This document shows positions 1 through 8,652 of a DNA stretch of 64,000 bases, piece after piece (position 1 is the stretch's first letter; every line of letters starts with the position of its first letter). The position numbers and the translations under genes are program-made. The stretch lies in the NCBI RefSeq assembly GCF_008274785.1, contig NZ_VTPU01000001.1, forward strand, positions 1 through 64,000. The letters run 5' to 3'. Source of the stretch: Halomonas eurihalina. Its GTDB lineage: Bacteria; Pseudomonadota; Gammaproteobacteria; Pseudomonadales; Halomonadaceae. The notes below the pieces were generated by a model, which made no database searches, was not told where the DNA came from, and saw only the letters and a program-made list of their open reading frames with translations.

Positions 1-76
1 TGGGGTGGATGATGGGGATCGAACCCACGACCACCGGAGCCACAATCCGGGGCTCTACCACTGAGCTACATCCACC
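1..76 (-). tRNA. tRNA-His (GTG)
   Basis: Reverse-complement cloverleaf with anticodon GTG in the loop TTGTGGC, T-arm GGTTCGATCC and an encoded 3' CCA. The acceptor stem starts GGTGG and carries the extra 5' G (G-1) opposite C73 that marks tRNA-His. It is the last of three leftward tRNA genes (Pro, Arg, His). Related bacteria often have a tRNA-Leu next in such clusters; if so here, it lies outside the window. Confidence 0.95.
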
Positions 77-125
77 ATGGACGACACTGCTCGACCGCTT
101 CGCTCCGCCAGACGGGAACCATATA

Positions 126-202
126 TGGCGCGCCCAGCAGGACTCGAACCTGCAACCTACGGCTTAGAAGGCCGTTGCTCTATCCGGTTGAGCTATGGGC
201 GC
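126..202 (-). tRNA. tRNA-Arg (TCT)
   Basis: Reverse-complement 77-nt cloverleaf. The acceptor stem GCGCCCA pairs with TGGGCGC, the anticodon loop CTTCTAA gives TCT, the T-arm is GGTTCGAGTCC and CCA is encoded. It lies 49 nt after tRNA-His on the map and is probably on the same precursor transcript. Confidence 0.95.
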
Positions 203-270
203 ATTCTACGTTCCCAAGCGCCTTCCCGCAAGCCACTGACGAAAAATCTTACTGATCATTCAATAACTTG

Positions 271-347
271 TGGTCGGGGTGGAGGGATTCGAACCCCCGA
301 CATCCTGCTCCCAAAGCAGGCGCGCTACCAAACTGCGCTACACCCCG
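271..347 (-). tRNA. tRNA-Pro (TGG)
   Basis: Reverse-complement 77-nt cloverleaf. The acceptor stem CGGGGTG has the C1 typical of bacterial tRNA-Pro, the anticodon is TGG in the loop TTTGGGA, the T-arm is GGTTCGAATCC and CCA is encoded. It is the promoter-proximal gene of the cluster. Confidence 0.95.
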
Positions 348-400
348 CCGGCTCTTGCACGGCCCTGACGTCGCCGCAGAGGCCTCGTCAAGCGCTGCGT

Positions 401-428
401 ATTCTACGGAACTTTCCTTCTCCGTCAA
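401..428 (-). promoter_or_regulatory. Sigma-70 promoter of the Pro-Arg-His tRNA cluster
   Basis: On the minus strand, TTGACG (-35, 423-428) and TAGAAT (-10, 401-406) are separated by 16 bp, about 50 bp upstream of tRNA-Pro. A GC-rich stretch follows the -10 box, as is common for stringently controlled tRNA promoters. Motif match only. Confidence 0.65.
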
Positions 429-518
429 GTCGAAAGCCTCATTGCCGCCGCTTTGCCTGAACGCTCCATCATGCGAAAATCCCTTCCTTCTCCCATCCGA
501 CCACCAGAGGGAAGCTCG

Positions 519-1379
519 ATGACCGCCCAACTGATCGATGGCAAGTCCATTGCCGCCCGCGTTCGCCAGCAGGTTGCTCGCCAGGTGCAGGCACGCCGCA
601 AGGCCGGCGCACGCAATCCCGGACTCGCCGTCGTTCTCGTGGGTGAGGACCCCGCCTCTCATGTCTATGTGCGCCACAAGCGGCGCGCCTGCGAAGAGGC
701 CGGCATCGCCTCGGTCATGCATCAACTGCCTGCCGATACCTCTCAAAAAGACCTGGAGGCGCTGGTCGATGAGCTGAATGCCGACACCGCTATCGACGGC
801 ATTCTGGTCCAGCTTCCCCTGCCCGAACATCTCGACTCGCGCCCCATTCTCGAGCGCATTCATCCGCACAAGGACGTCGACGGTTTTCACCCCTACAACC
901 TGGGACGGCTCGCCCAGCGCCTGCCACTACTGCGCCCCTGCACGCCCAAGGGAGTGATCACCCTGCTGCAGGAAAGCGATCTCAAGATTCGCGGCCTGGA
1001 CGCTACCGTGGTCGGTGCCTCCAATATCGTCGGTCGCCCCATGTCGCTCGAGCTGATGCTGGCCGGCTGCACCACCACCGTCTGCCATCGCTTTACTCGA
1101 GACCTCGAAGCCCACGTGCGACGCGCCGAACTCCTGGTGGTCGCGGTGGGCGTGCCCGGCCTGGTCAAGGGCGAGTGGGTTCGCGACGACGCCATCGTCA
1201 TCGATGTGGGCATAAACCGTCAGGAGGATGGTCGGCTGATCGGTGACGTGGAATTCGAGCCGGCCGCAGCCCGGGCCAGCCACATCACGCCGGTGCCCGG
1301 CGGCGTCGGGCCGATGACCGTCGCCTCCCTGCTCGAGAACACCCTGCTGGCTGCCGAGATGCACGACGCCATGGCATGA
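519..1379 (+). CDS. folD: FolD: methylenetetrahydrofolate dehydrogenase / cyclohydrolase
   Basis: Bifunctional cytosolic enzyme of one-carbon metabolism. It oxidises 5,10-methylene-THF to methenyl-THF with NADP+ and hydrolyses that to 10-formyl-THF. The 286 aa match the family length. Visible are the catalytic YVxHK element (Tyr50, Lys54) following VGEDPASH, the QLPLPEH loop near residue 100, and the [10 protein letters not shown] dinucleotide-binding segment. The reading frame is open further upstream, but the ATG at 519 has an AGAGGGAAG ribosome site and gives the canonical start MTAQLIDGK. It is transcribed away from the tRNA cluster. Confidence 0.97.
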   Translation: MTAQLIDGKSIAARVRQQVARQVQARRKAGARNPGLAVVLVGEDPASHVYVRHKRRACEEAGIASVMHQLPADTSQKDLEALVDELNADTAIDGILVQLPLPEHLDSRPILERIHPHKDVDGFHPYNLGRLAQRLPLLRPCTPKGVITLLQESDLKIRGLDATVVGASNIVGRPMSLELMLAGCTTTVCHRFTRDLEAHVRRAELLVVAVGVPGLVKGEWVRDDAIVIDVGINRQEDGRLIGDVEFEPAAARASHITPVPGGVGPMTVASLLENTLLAAEMHDAMA

Positions 1380-1450
1380 CCGCAACGTGCAAGAACCTCG
1401 CGACTCGGTTAAAATGTGCCGCCTAATTTTCTGACTCGCGAGGCGTCTCG

Positions 1451-1915
1451 ATGAGCGACAAGATGAATGTCGAAAGCTTCAACCTCGACCACACCAAGGT
1501 GAAGGCGCCCTATGTCCGCCTGGCCGACATCAAGACCGGCCTGCATGGCGACACCATCCACAAGTACGACCTGCGCATCTGCCAGCCCAACAAGGCGCAC
1601 ATGGAGATGCCGGCGCTGCATTCCCTCGAGCACCTGATGGCGGAACTTTCCCGCAATCACTCCGAGCAGGTCGTCGATATCAGCCCGATGGGCTGCCAGA
1701 CGGGCTTCTATGTCGCCATGATCAACCATGATGACTACGACGGCGTACTCGCGCTGCTCGAAGGTACCCTGAAAGACGTACTCGAGGCCGATGAAGTGCC
1801 GGCCTGCAACGAGATGCAGTGCGGCTGGGCCGCCAGTCACAGCCTGGAAGGCGCCAAGGATCTTGCCCGCGACCTGCTGGCCAAGCGTGACGAGTGGACC
1901 CAGGTGTTCGCCTAA
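1451..1915 (+). CDS. luxS: LuxS: S-ribosylhomocysteine lyase
   Basis: Metalloenzyme that cleaves S-ribosylhomocysteine to homocysteine and DPD, the precursor of autoinducer-2. The 154 aa carry the metal-binding HSLEH motif (His57, His61), a distal Cys124 in the segment CNEMQCGW, and the catalytic Cys82 in [10 protein letters not shown]. These are the complete active-site set. mtnN, which makes its substrate, follows 88 bp downstream on the same strand, so the two steps of SAH detoxification are adjacent. Whether AI-2 is used as a signal cannot be told from sequence. Confidence 0.97.
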   Translation: MSDKMNVESFNLDHTKVKAPYVRLADIKTGLHGDTIHKYDLRICQPNKAHMEMPALHSLEHLMAELSRNHSEQVVDISPMGCQTGFYVAMINHDDYDGVLALLEGTLKDVLEADEVPACNEMQCGWAASHSLEGAKDLARDLLAKRDEWTQVFA

Positions 1916-1918
1916 AGC

Positions 1919-1995
1919 CTGGTTGAAAAGTGGCTCAGCTCGGCAATACGGCGTTAAAAATCACCTCGAAGTCCTCGTTTACAGCTCCGGAGAAG
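1919..1995 (+). repeat. Half copy of a palindromic interspersed repeat (see 56818-56950)
   Basis: The luxS-mtnN spacer aligns with the left half of the element at 56818-56950. Shared blocks include GAAAAGTG, ATACnGCGTTAAAAAT and CCTCnTTTAC, in the same order and spacing. The right half is missing. The sequence runs into GGAG, 11 bp before the mtnN ATG, so the element remnant seems to supply the mtnN ribosome site. Confidence 0.6.
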
Positions 1996-2003
1996 CTCGT
2001 TTC

Positions 2004-2744
2004 ATGAAACGCATCGGTATCATTGGCGCCATGTCCCAGGAAGTCGCGCAACTGGCGGCCATGCTGGAAGATCGCGAGACACGCCACCATGTCGGCAGCA
2101 CTTTCCATTGCGGCCGGCTGCAGGGTGTAGAGGTCGTGATCCTGCAGTCGGGCATCGGCAAGGTGAACGCCGCCGTCGGCACCACCCTGCTGCTCGACAT
2201 GTATCAGCCCGAGGCGATCATCAACACGGGGTCGGCCGGCGGTTTCGGCGAAGGGCTCGAGATCGGTGACGTGGTGGTTTCCAGCGAGGTGCGTCATCAC
2301 GACGTGGATGCCGTGGTATTCGGCTACGAGCACGGCCAGGTGCCACAGATGCCGGCCGCCTACCTGCCCGACGAGCGCCTGGTACGGGTCGCACGCCAGA
2401 GCGTCGAGACCATGAACGAGGTCAATGTGGTCGAGGGGCTGATCGCCACCGGCGATGTCTTCATGGCCTGCCCGGAACTGGTGGAGCAGACCCGCTCCCG
2501 CTTCCCCACCATGCTCGCCGCCGAGATGGAAGCGGCCGCCATTGCCCAGACCTGTCACCTCTATGGCTGCCCCTTCGTGGTGATTCGCGCCCTTTCCGAT
2601 ATCGCCGGCGGCGGCGACAATCACCTCTCCTTCGAGGAATTCCTGGTCAAGGCCGCCGATCACTCGACGCGCATGGTCAGCGCCATGGTCGAGCGTCTGG
2701 CGAGCGAAGCTGTCGTTGTGGAAGACGCCACCGCCGAGTCGTGA
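2004..2744 (+). CDS. mtnN: MtnN/Pfs: 5'-methylthioadenosine / S-adenosylhomocysteine nucleosidase
   Basis: Hydrolyses MTA and SAH to adenine plus the thioribose, feeding LuxS with S-ribosylhomocysteine. The 246 aa show IGIIGAMSQEV at the N-terminus with the catalytic Glu13, the NTGSAGGF loop, AAEMEAAAIAQ and the SDIAGGG segment carrying the catalytic Asp. The frame is open upstream through the spacer repeat. The ATG at 2004 is chosen because it gives the family N-terminus and follows GGAG. A strong terminator follows. Confidence 0.96.
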   Translation: MKRIGIIGAMSQEVAQLAAMLEDRETRHHVGSTFHCGRLQGVEVVILQSGIGKVNAAVGTTLLLDMYQPEAIINTGSAGGFGEGLEIGDVVVSSEVRHHDVDAVVFGYEHGQVPQMPAAYLPDERLVRVARQSVETMNEVNVVEGLIATGDVFMACPELVEQTRSRFPTMLAAEMEAAAIAQTCHLYGCPFVVIRALSDIAGGGDNHLSFEEFLVKAADHSTRMVSAMVERLASEAVVVEDATAES

Positions 2745-2769
2745 TCCCGAACATCACATCTCGCAGCCA

Positions 2770-2803
2770 ACATCGCCCGGCCTACGCCGGGCGATGTTGT
2801 TTT
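2770..2803 (+). terminator. Rho-independent terminator after mtnN
   Basis: A 12-bp perfect stem (2770-2781 with 2786-2797) with a CTAC loop is followed by TTGTTTT. It ends the luxS-mtnN transcript. Confidence 0.85.
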
Positions 2804-2823
2804 AGGCTGTACCGGCAGACTGA

Positions 2824-2966
2824 GGAAACGCTGAAGAAATCTCCGAGCGTAGTGAAGCGCTAGGCGCACGGAGCGCAGGAAGCGAGACATAACAGTTAGT
2901 TAGGCGAGCTTTCGAGCAGCGCGCAACACAGCGATTTGCACGCGCAGGTATTTAAGCAGTGTTTCC
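2824..2966. mobile_element. 143-bp MITE-like element between mtnN and pyrC
   Basis: Ends are inverted repeats GGAAACGCTG (2824) and the complement of CAGTGTTTCC (2957-2966), extending into AT-rich GAAGAAAT / ATTTAAG. The element is flanked by a direct CTGA at 2820-2823 and 2967-2970, a plausible 4-bp target duplication. It encodes no transposase, so it would need to be moved in trans. Its right end overlaps the last codons and stop of pyrC. No second copy was seen in this window. Confidence 0.6.
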
Positions 2967-4001
2967 CTGACGCATTCGCCACTCCAACACCTCCCCTCCC
3001 CGCAACGGCACGATGTCCTGCCCGTCCATGTACGGCAGCGTTTCCGGCACCGTCCAGGGCTCACGCACCAGGGTGACGGTATCGGTGTTGCGCGCCAGTC
3101 CATAGAAGTCCGGCCCGGCATGGCTGGTAAAGGTTTCCAGTCGATCGAGGGCCCCGGCCTGTTCGAAGGCAGTAGCATACAACTCGAGGGCCACAGGCGC
3201 CGTGTAGGCGCCGGCACAGCCGCAGTCGCTCTCCTTGTCACCCTTGGCATGGGGAGCACTGTCGGTGCCCAGGAAAAACTTGCCACTACCGGAAGTGGCG
3301 GCCTCTACCAGCGCCTGGCGGTGCCGTTCACGCTTGAGGATCGGCAGGCAGTAATAGTGGGGACGAATGCCGCCGACCAGCATGTGGTTGCGATTGAACA
3401 GCAGGTGATGGGCGGTGATGGTGGCAGCCACGTTGTCCGGCGCGGCGGTGACGAAGGCCGCGGCGTCGGCGGTGGTGATATGCTCGAACACCACGCGTAG
3501 CGCCGGGTGACGATCCAGCAGGGGCTTCATGACGCGCTCGATGAACACCGCCTCGCGGTCGAAGATGTCGATATCGGCATCGGTCACCTCGCCATGCACC
3601 AGCAACGGCATGCCGAGGCGAGCCATGGCGGCAATGGCCGCGTCGCAATGAGCCAGGTCGGTTACACCGGCGGCTGAATTGGTGGTGGCGCCGGCGGGAT
3701 AGAGCTTGACGGCATGCACCAGGCCACTGGCATGGGCACGTTCGATTTCCTCGGCGCTGGTACGATCGGTGAGATAGAGCGTCATCAAGGGCTCGAAGCC
3801 CTCTCCCTCAGGAACCGCCGCCAGGATGCGCTGCCGATAGTCGAGGGCCTGCTCCGTGGTCGTCACCGGCGGCTTCAGGTTGGGCATGATGATGGCGCGG
3901 CCCATCTGACGGGCACTGGCGGGCACCACTGCTGGCAGCGCCGCTCCGTCGCGCAGGTGCAGGTGCCAGTCATCCGGGCGGGTCAGGGTCATCGAGTTCA
4001 C
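2952..4001 (-). CDS. pyrC: PyrC: dihydroorotase
   Basis: Zinc amidohydrolase of pyrimidine synthesis that interconverts N-carbamoyl-aspartate and dihydroorotate. The 349 aa (E. coli PyrC has 348) show the zinc motif HLHLRDG near residues 13-19, the carboxylated-lysine segment [20 protein letters not shown], and the LGTDSAPH active-site aspartate. The GTG at 4001 is preferred because AGGA lies 6 nt upstream; the ATG at 3992 is the alternative. The last four codons and the stop lie inside the terminal repeat of the MITE-like element, so the native C-terminus was probably replaced. Confidence 0.95.
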   Translation of the reverse strand: MNSMTLTRPDDWHLHLRDGAALPAVVPASARQMGRAIIMPNLKPPVTTTEQALDYRQRILAAVPEGEGFEPLMTLYLTDRTSAEEIERAHASGLVHAVKLYPAGATTNSAAGVTDLAHCDAAIAAMARLGMPLLVHGEVTDADIDIFDREAVFIERVMKPLLDRHPALRVVFEHITTADAAAFVTAAPDNVAATITAHHLLFNRNHMLVGGIRPHYYCLPILKRERHRQALVEAATSGSGKFFLGTDSAPHAKGDKESDCGCAGAYTAPVALELYATAFEQAGALDRLETFTSHAGPDFYGLARNTDTVTLVREPWTVPETLPYMDGQDIVPLRGGEVLEWRMRQGNTA

Positions 4002-4150
4002 GGCGTATCCTGTTCTTGGCGTGGGTTGGCAGTCCAACAGTATACCGCAATGTGACACACGCCTCAGCGCCCCGCTCGATCCACAGAAAGTCCTTCACGC
4101 CACGCGAATTTGACGTATCATCCCCGGCTGAGAACAGCCACGAGGACACC

Positions 4151-4576
4151 ATGCCGAAGGTACGCCATTACGCCGATCTCGTCGCCATCCTGGCCGGCCT
4201 CATGTGGTTGATGGTCTACTGGTCGGTCAGCTACTCGGTGCATATCGGCAATATCGAGCCCTCGCTCGCCGCAATGCTGCTGACCGGCAGCCTGATTCTG
4301 ACCAGCTTCGTGCACCGCCCCACCCGGGTGATGCTGAGACGCTACCATGTTCGCAAGCGCCGAACCGAGATGTGGATGCACATCCTCGCCCTGCCGCTGG
4401 TCCTGGCCTTTTTCCTGGCCATCGGGCTCGAGCAACTGATCACGCCTTTGAACGGCGAACAGAAGATGCTGCTGTTCAACGTCATGGCCACCGCCGGCTG
4501 GCTGGTGTTCATCTTCACGCTTGCCATCAAGCTGCTGATCCACACGATCACCGAACGGCGCAAGAACCGGCGCTGA
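4151..4576 (+). CDS. Small four-helix membrane protein of unknown function
   Basis: 141 aa, not recognised as a named family. Four hydrophobic segments lie near residues 6-28, 35-55, 75-100 and 107-130. Between helices 2 and 3 is a strongly basic loop (RPTRVMLRRYHVRKRRTE), and a basic tail ERRKNRR follows helix 4, so both are predicted cytoplasmic. The ATG has GAGGA upstream. It is divergent from pyrC and convergent with the next gene. No function is inferred. Confidence 0.75.
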   Translation: MPKVRHYADLVAILAGLMWLMVYWSVSYSVHIGNIEPSLAAMLLTGSLILTSFVHRPTRVMLRRYHVRKRRTEMWMHILALPLVLAFFLAIGLEQLITPLNGEQKMLLFNVMATAGWLVFIFTLAIKLLIHTITERRKNRR

Positions 4577-4602
4577 ACGCCAACGACCGTTCTCGTCGGT
4601 CC

Positions 4603-5844
4603 TCAGAAGCGCTCGAAACGATACGGCGCCATATCGATCTCCGTCGCCTCTCCTTCCATCATCTGCGCCAGCAACCGCCCAGTAGCGGGCCCGAGCGTAA
4701 AGCCTTGATGGCCATGGCCGAAGGCGCACCATAGCCCTCGACGGCCCGGCGCCGGGCCGATGACCGGCTTCATGTCGGGCATGCACGGCCGGGCGCCCTT
4801 CCAGGGCGTCGACTCGAGCCGCTCGCCGAGGGGGTAGAGCTCCCTGGCCCGAGCCTCGGCTGCCGCCAGCTGCTGGTGGTGGGCCGGCGCCTCGAGCCGC
4901 TCCAGCTCGGCGCCCGTGGTCAGGCGAATGCCGGCCCGCATCGGCGCCAGTAGATAGCCCACCTCGGCATCCATCACCCAGTGGTTCAGGTGCGCCCCGT
5001 CGGCGCTGCCGTAGTGCATGTGATAGCCGCGCTTGACGAACATCGGCACCGACAGGCCCAGGCGCTCGAGCCAAGTGCGCGACCAGGGCCCCATGGCCAA
5101 CACGACATCTGCCGCCTGCCGTGTCTGACCGTCGATCTCGACACGCCATCCTTCGCTGTCCTGCACCACATCATTCACCTCGCCGCGCAGCACACGACCG
5201 CCCTCAGCCTCAAAGGCACGCGCATAGGCCTGCACCAGGGCGCCCGGGTCGGCCACCGACCAGGAATCCTGCCAGTGCACCGCCCCCGCCAGATCACCCG
5301 ACAGGCTGGGTTCCATGGCAGCCAGATCCTCGGGCGCCAGCCGCCGGTACCGAACTCCGAAACGCGCATCGTTTTCCTCGGCATCCTCGAGCCGCGCCGC
5401 CAGCTTGCCAGCATTGCGATAGACCTCCAGCCAGCCATCGTGACGAACCAGCGACTCGGCCCCGGCGGCCTCGATCATGGGTCCGTGGGCGTCGAGGCAG
5501 AGGCGAATCAGGGCGGCATATTCCGGGACAAGGTGGCGATAACGGCTCGGGGCGGAATTCCGCCAGTACTGCAGCAACGGGCCCGCGGCTCGCAGCATGC
5601 CGCCCGGACGATAGCGAATATCGACTTCACGATTGGGCAGTACCCGCGCCAGGGTGGCCAGATCGCGGGGGAAAGGATAGGGACGCACCGCCTCGCGCTG
5701 GATCAACCCGGCATTGCCAAAGGACGTCTCGCGCCCGGGCTCGCGCCGATCTACCAGCGCGACATCGTGACCTCGCCGAGCCAGATGCCAGGCCACCGAC
5801 ACTCCGACCATGCCGGCTCCCAGAACAATGATTTCGCGCGCCAT
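4603..5844 (-). CDS. FAD-dependent D-amino-acid dehydrogenase-like oxidoreductase
   Basis: 413 aa of the DAO/DadA flavoprotein family, which oxidises amino acids or other amines to the imino acid. The N-terminal Rossmann motif VLGAGMVGVSVAWHL binds FAD, ETSFGNAGLI follows near residue 40, and the C-terminal KPVIGPAP...GHGHQGFTLGP closes the FAD site. The substrate cannot be assigned: true DadA is usually operonic with alanine racemase, which is absent here. The ATG at 5844 has a GGAG site. Confidence 0.85.
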   Translation of the reverse strand: MAREIIVLGAGMVGVSVAWHLARRGHDVALVDRREPGRETSFGNAGLIQREAVRPYPFPRDLATLARVLPNREVDIRYRPGGMLRAAGPLLQYWRNSAPSRYRHLVPEYAALIRLCLDAHGPMIEAAGAESLVRHDGWLEVYRNAGKLAARLEDAEENDARFGVRYRRLAPEDLAAMEPSLSGDLAGAVHWQDSWSVADPGALVQAYARAFEAEGGRVLRGEVNDVVQDSEGWRVEIDGQTRQAADVVLAMGPWSRTWLERLGLSVPMFVKRGYHMHYGSADGAHLNHWVMDAEVGYLLAPMRAGIRLTTGAELERLEAPAHHQQLAAAEARARELYPLGERLESTPWKGARPCMPDMKPVIGPAPGRRGLWCAFGHGHQGFTLGPATGRLLAQMMEGEATEIDMAPYRFERF

Positions 5845-5948
5845 CCGACTCTCCTTTTTCCGCCATGGATCGGGCCGCCCAACGCAGGCGGCTACGGCTC
5901 AACAGGGCCGCGCAACGATTCTATCAGGACGGTGTCGATCGAGCCGTC

Positions 5949-6410
5949 TCAGTCGGTCGTACCCTCGGCTCGCTGCTCTTCCAGCAAGCGAGTACGCACG
6001 AAGTCCGAATGGCTGACATGCAGGAGTTCTGCCAAGCGACGGATGCGATGTTCCTCCAGCGCATCCTTCTTCCCATCGGAGTAGGCCAGCGCCCACATTG
6101 CCCTTACCAGCTCGACCCGCGCATCGTAATCGCATTCATCACGCACCAGCCGAACAAAACGGTGATGATCCACCGCCGTCTCGGCCTCGTGCTGGGCCAG
6201 GTCCATCAACTCGGCAAGCGCTTCGTCATCAAGACCGAAACGTTGCTCGAGTTCATTGCGCAGGGCATCGAGCTCGGCTGGCTCGAGGCGATAATCCGCA
6301 CGTATCACCTCGCACAACAGCACCGCCGAGGCCAGGGCCAGTGTCGGCGGCTCCCGCGTCTCCGACGTCGCCGTCATGTCGTTGATCCAGCGTTGTAGCG
6401 ACGCCAGCAT
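5949..6410 (-). CDS. TerB-family (tellurite resistance TerB-like) protein
   Basis: 153 aa, all-helical and acidic. The pattern ASAVLLCEVIRADYRLEPAE and later ALAYSDGKKDALEEHRIRRL repeats the acidic E/D-rich helix-loop units of the TerB fold. TerB-like proteins bind divalent metal and often act in membrane-stress complexes; a role here is unknown and no other ter gene is present. The frame is open upstream, but the ATG at 6410 follows GAGGAG. Confidence 0.8.
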   Translation of the reverse strand: MLASLQRWINDMTATSETREPPTLALASAVLLCEVIRADYRLEPAELDALRNELEQRFGLDDEALAELMDLAQHEAETAVDHHRFVRLVRDECDYDARVELVRAMWALAYSDGKKDALEEHRIRRLAELLHVSHSDFVRTRLLEEQRAEGTTD

Positions 6411-6508
6411 GGCAATCTCCTCTGATATCTTGCTGTTGCCCCGGCATGCCGGCCGGGAGTTCATGTTGGGGTCGACCGCAGCATCGAGCGGATGTTCCCC
6501 CGTCCGGT

Positions 6509-6922
6509 TTAGGCTCGCAAGGTCTTCAACCGAGCCTGATCGGCGTTGCCGAAATCGGGGTCGACATAGATATGCATGCGACGGATCAAGTCGCCCTCGA
6601 AGGCGAAGACACTGCAGAAGCGCCCCTGGGAGATCTCGCCGTCGGGCCATGTCGTGCCATCCCGAAGACGCCCGGACTCGGTTCCTTCCACCACGACGTG
6701 ATCCTTATCGACGATATAGCGAAAGGCATCGATGTCATGGACCAGTTCGGGCACCTCGCGGCGGATGCGCTCCTCGAACTCGATCAGCGCGGTCTTCCCC
6801 GATGCCGGCCCGAACTTGGGAAAATAGAAGCTGACGTTCTCGGTGAACAGCGCCGTCACCGAAGGGTCACCGGCATCTACCCGCCGGAAGTAATCCTGCA
6901 CGATATCACGTCGTGAATTCAT
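6509..6922 (-). CDS. SnoaL-like / NTF2-fold protein
   Basis: 137 aa with the NTF2-like pattern: N-terminal helix MNSRRDIVQDYFRRVDAGD, then LFTENVSFYFP and the strand run ending RRMHIYVDP. Proteins of this type are small ketosteroid-isomerase-like enzymes or binding proteins. Its ATG overlaps the stop of the upstream SDR gene as ATGA, so the two are translationally coupled and probably act on the same unknown substrate. Confidence 0.85.
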   Translation of the reverse strand: MNSRRDIVQDYFRRVDAGDPSVTALFTENVSFYFPKFGPASGKTALIEFEERIRREVPELVHDIDAFRYIVDKDHVVVEGTESGRLRDGTTWPDGEISQGRFCSVFAFEGDLIRRMHIYVDPDFGNADQARLKTLRA

Positions 6923-7659
6923 GCATTGGCCCCTCCATCGATGGTGAATTCCGCCCCGCTCACCGAACGGCCCTCGGGGCCTACCAGCCAGCGCACCAGG
7001 TTCGCCACGTCATCGGCTTCGTTGTAGCGGGGGATCGCCATGACGCCGCGCTGCAGATCCGATAATTCTCCATCGGCAGGATTCATGTCGGTATTCGTGG
7101 ATCCCGGATGCACGACATTGACGGTGATTCCGCGAGGTCCCAGATCCCGTGCCGCCCCCTTGGTGAGTCCGATCAGGCCGGTCTTGCTCATCGCGTAAAG
7201 ACTGAGTCCCGGCCAGGGAACGCGTGGCCCGAGGTTGCTGCCGATCGACACGATACGCCCCTCGTCGCGCATGCGACGCGCCGCCGCCTGAATGGCCACG
7301 AAGGGCGCACGCAGATTGGTGGTCAGGGTGCGATCGAGATCGTCACGCCCCAGCTCGGCGATATCCCCGGTCAAGAATACCCCGGCGTTGTTGACGAGAA
7401 TATCGAGTCCTCCGAGGCTCGACACCACGCGCTCCACCGCGTCCTCGACAGCCTGGTCGTCGCGGCTGTCGGCCTGGATGGCCATGGCGCGACCACCCGC
7501 CTGCTCGATGTCCGACACCATGGCTTGTGCCTTGTCTTCGCTACCGGCATAGGTCACGGCCACCGCCGCGCCATCACTGGCCAGCCGTTTCGCCACCGCG
7601 GCACCGATACCCCGGCTGCCTCCCGTTACCAACGCTACCTTGCCTGTCAGCTGAGTCAT
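6919..7659 (-). CDS. SDR-family NAD(P)-dependent oxidoreductase
   Basis: 246 aa classical short-chain dehydrogenase resembling 3-oxoacyl-ACP reductases. Seen are the cofactor motif TGGSRGIG (residues 12-19), NNAG near residue 85, a serine in VSIGSN, the catalytic YAMSK and the PG segment HPGSTNTDM. The frame runs open far upstream, but the ATG at 7659 has GGGAG 8 nt before it. First gene of a two-gene operon with the SnoaL-like gene, divergent from a TetR regulator that probably controls it. Confidence 0.92.
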   Translation of the reverse strand: MTQLTGKVALVTGGSRGIGAAVAKRLASDGAAVAVTYAGSEDKAQAMVSDIEQAGGRAMAIQADSRDDQAVEDAVERVVSSLGGLDILVNNAGVFLTGDIAELGRDDLDRTLTTNLRAPFVAIQAAARRMRDEGRIVSIGSNLGPRVPWPGLSLYAMSKTGLIGLTKGAARDLGPRGITVNVVHPGSTNTDMNPADGELSDLQRGVMAIPRYNEADDVANLVRWLVGPEGRSVSGAEFTIDGGANA

Positions 7660-7671
7660 GTTGCGGCTCCC

Positions 7672-7703
7672 GTCGTTTCTTGCGTTCGTCGTTTCTTGCA
7701 TTC
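7672..7703. repeat. 16-bp tandem duplication in the SDR leader
   Basis: GTCGTTTCTTGCGTTC (7672-7687) is followed directly by GTCGTTTCTTGCATTC (7688-7703). It lies between the SDR start and the putative TetR operators. Confidence 0.7.
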
Positions 7704-7709
7704 GATGGA

Positions 7710-7789
7710 TCAAGATATTTATGTATTGATCAATACAAAAACAACCATGGCTGGACAATCTCGACCCTGTCAAGATATTTTTGTATCGA
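7710..7789. promoter_or_regulatory. Candidate TetR operators in the SDR-tetR intergenic region
   Basis: Two near-identical 20-mers, TCAAGATATTTATGTATTGA (7710-7729) and TCAAGATATTTTTGTATCGA (7770-7789), lie exactly 60 bp apart. The first overlaps the perfect 14-bp palindrome GTATTGATCAATAC (7723-7736). Spacing near whole helical turns, between divergent genes, fits binding sites for the adjacent TetR protein. This is inference. Confidence 0.6.
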
Positions 7790-7812
7790 ATGACACACAA
7801 AGGGAGGCCGAT

Positions 7813-8421
7813 ATGGCAACACGCGGCAGGCCACGCGGCTTCGACAGGGAAGCGGCCCTGACAAGGGCCATGGAAGTGTTCTGGGAACGAGGCTTCGACA
7901 ACGCCTCCCTGGGTGAGCTGACTCGCGCCATGGGCATCAACTCCCCCAGCCTGTATGCCGCCTTCGGCAGCAAGGAAGCCCTGTTCCAGGAGGCCATGGC
8001 GCTCTACGTGAAGACTGCCGGCGGAGGCATCTGGGATCCCGTCGACAGCCTGGCGACCGCGCGAGACGCCATCGCCCATATTCTGTATGCCACCGCCCGG
8101 GCCTTTACCTGCCACGACCGGTCACGGGGCTGCATGATCGTGCTCGCATCACCCCAGGCTCAGGGCTCCAACCCATCGATCAGCGACGAACTGGAACAGC
8201 ACCGACGCGGCAACCGGAACTGCCTGGAACAGCGTCTGCGCCGCGCCATCGACGAGGGTGAGCTGCCCAGCGACACGGACTGCCATGCCATCGCCACCTT
8301 CTACTCGACCGTGCAGCACGGCATGTCGATCCAGGCCCGGGACGGCGCTTCGCGGGAAGAACTGCTCAGTGTCGCTGACTGCGCCATGAGCGCCTGGGAC
8401 AACTTGACGCGTGCTTCCTGA
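7813..8421 (+). CDS. TetR-family transcriptional regulator
   Basis: 202 aa. The N-terminal DNA-binding domain (residues 1-55) carries RGRPRGFDREAALTRAMEVF, then the helix-turn-helix LGELTRAMGINSPSLYAAFG and KEALFQEAM. The C-terminal ligand domain includes SRGCMIVLAS, as in the TetR branch that commonly represses neighbouring oxidoreductase genes. The ATG follows AGGGAGG. It is divergent from the SDR/SnoaL operon, probably its autoregulated repressor. The ligand is unknown. Confidence 0.9.
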   Translation: MATRGRPRGFDREAALTRAMEVFWERGFDNASLGELTRAMGINSPSLYAAFGSKEALFQEAMALYVKTAGGGIWDPVDSLATARDAIAHILYATARAFTCHDRSRGCMIVLASPQAQGSNPSISDELEQHRRGNRNCLEQRLRRAIDEGELPSDTDCHAIATFYSTVQHGMSIQARDGASREELLSVADCAMSAWDNLTRAS

Positions 8422-8500
8422 CAGAAGATTCAGCGCTCCAGCCTATCTTTCTCTGCATCATGGGTATCCTTCAATTCCTTTCCTGCCATCACCGTCCATC

Positions 8501-8581
8501 AATCACTTGAACGTCATGCAACACGGACGCATTGTTGAACAGGGACGCGCCGACACTCTCTTTCTCCGGCCTCGCGGATCC
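8501..8581 (+). pseudogene. Remnant of an oligopeptide-type ABC transporter ATPase
   Basis: The frame reads NHLNVMQHGRIVEQGRADTLF and then LRPR, matching the C-terminal VMxxGRIVEQGxxxxLFxxP stretch of Dpp/Opp-type ATP-binding subunits. There is no Walker A, signature or Walker B sequence upstream and no continuation, so only a scrap of the gene survives in the 231-bp gap after tetR. Confidence 0.45.
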
Positions 8582-8652
8582 TGTGCGCATAAACCCAGGG
8601 CTCGCGCTCAGTTGCGCAACTCTGACGGCCCGACGGACAACACGGAATCGAC

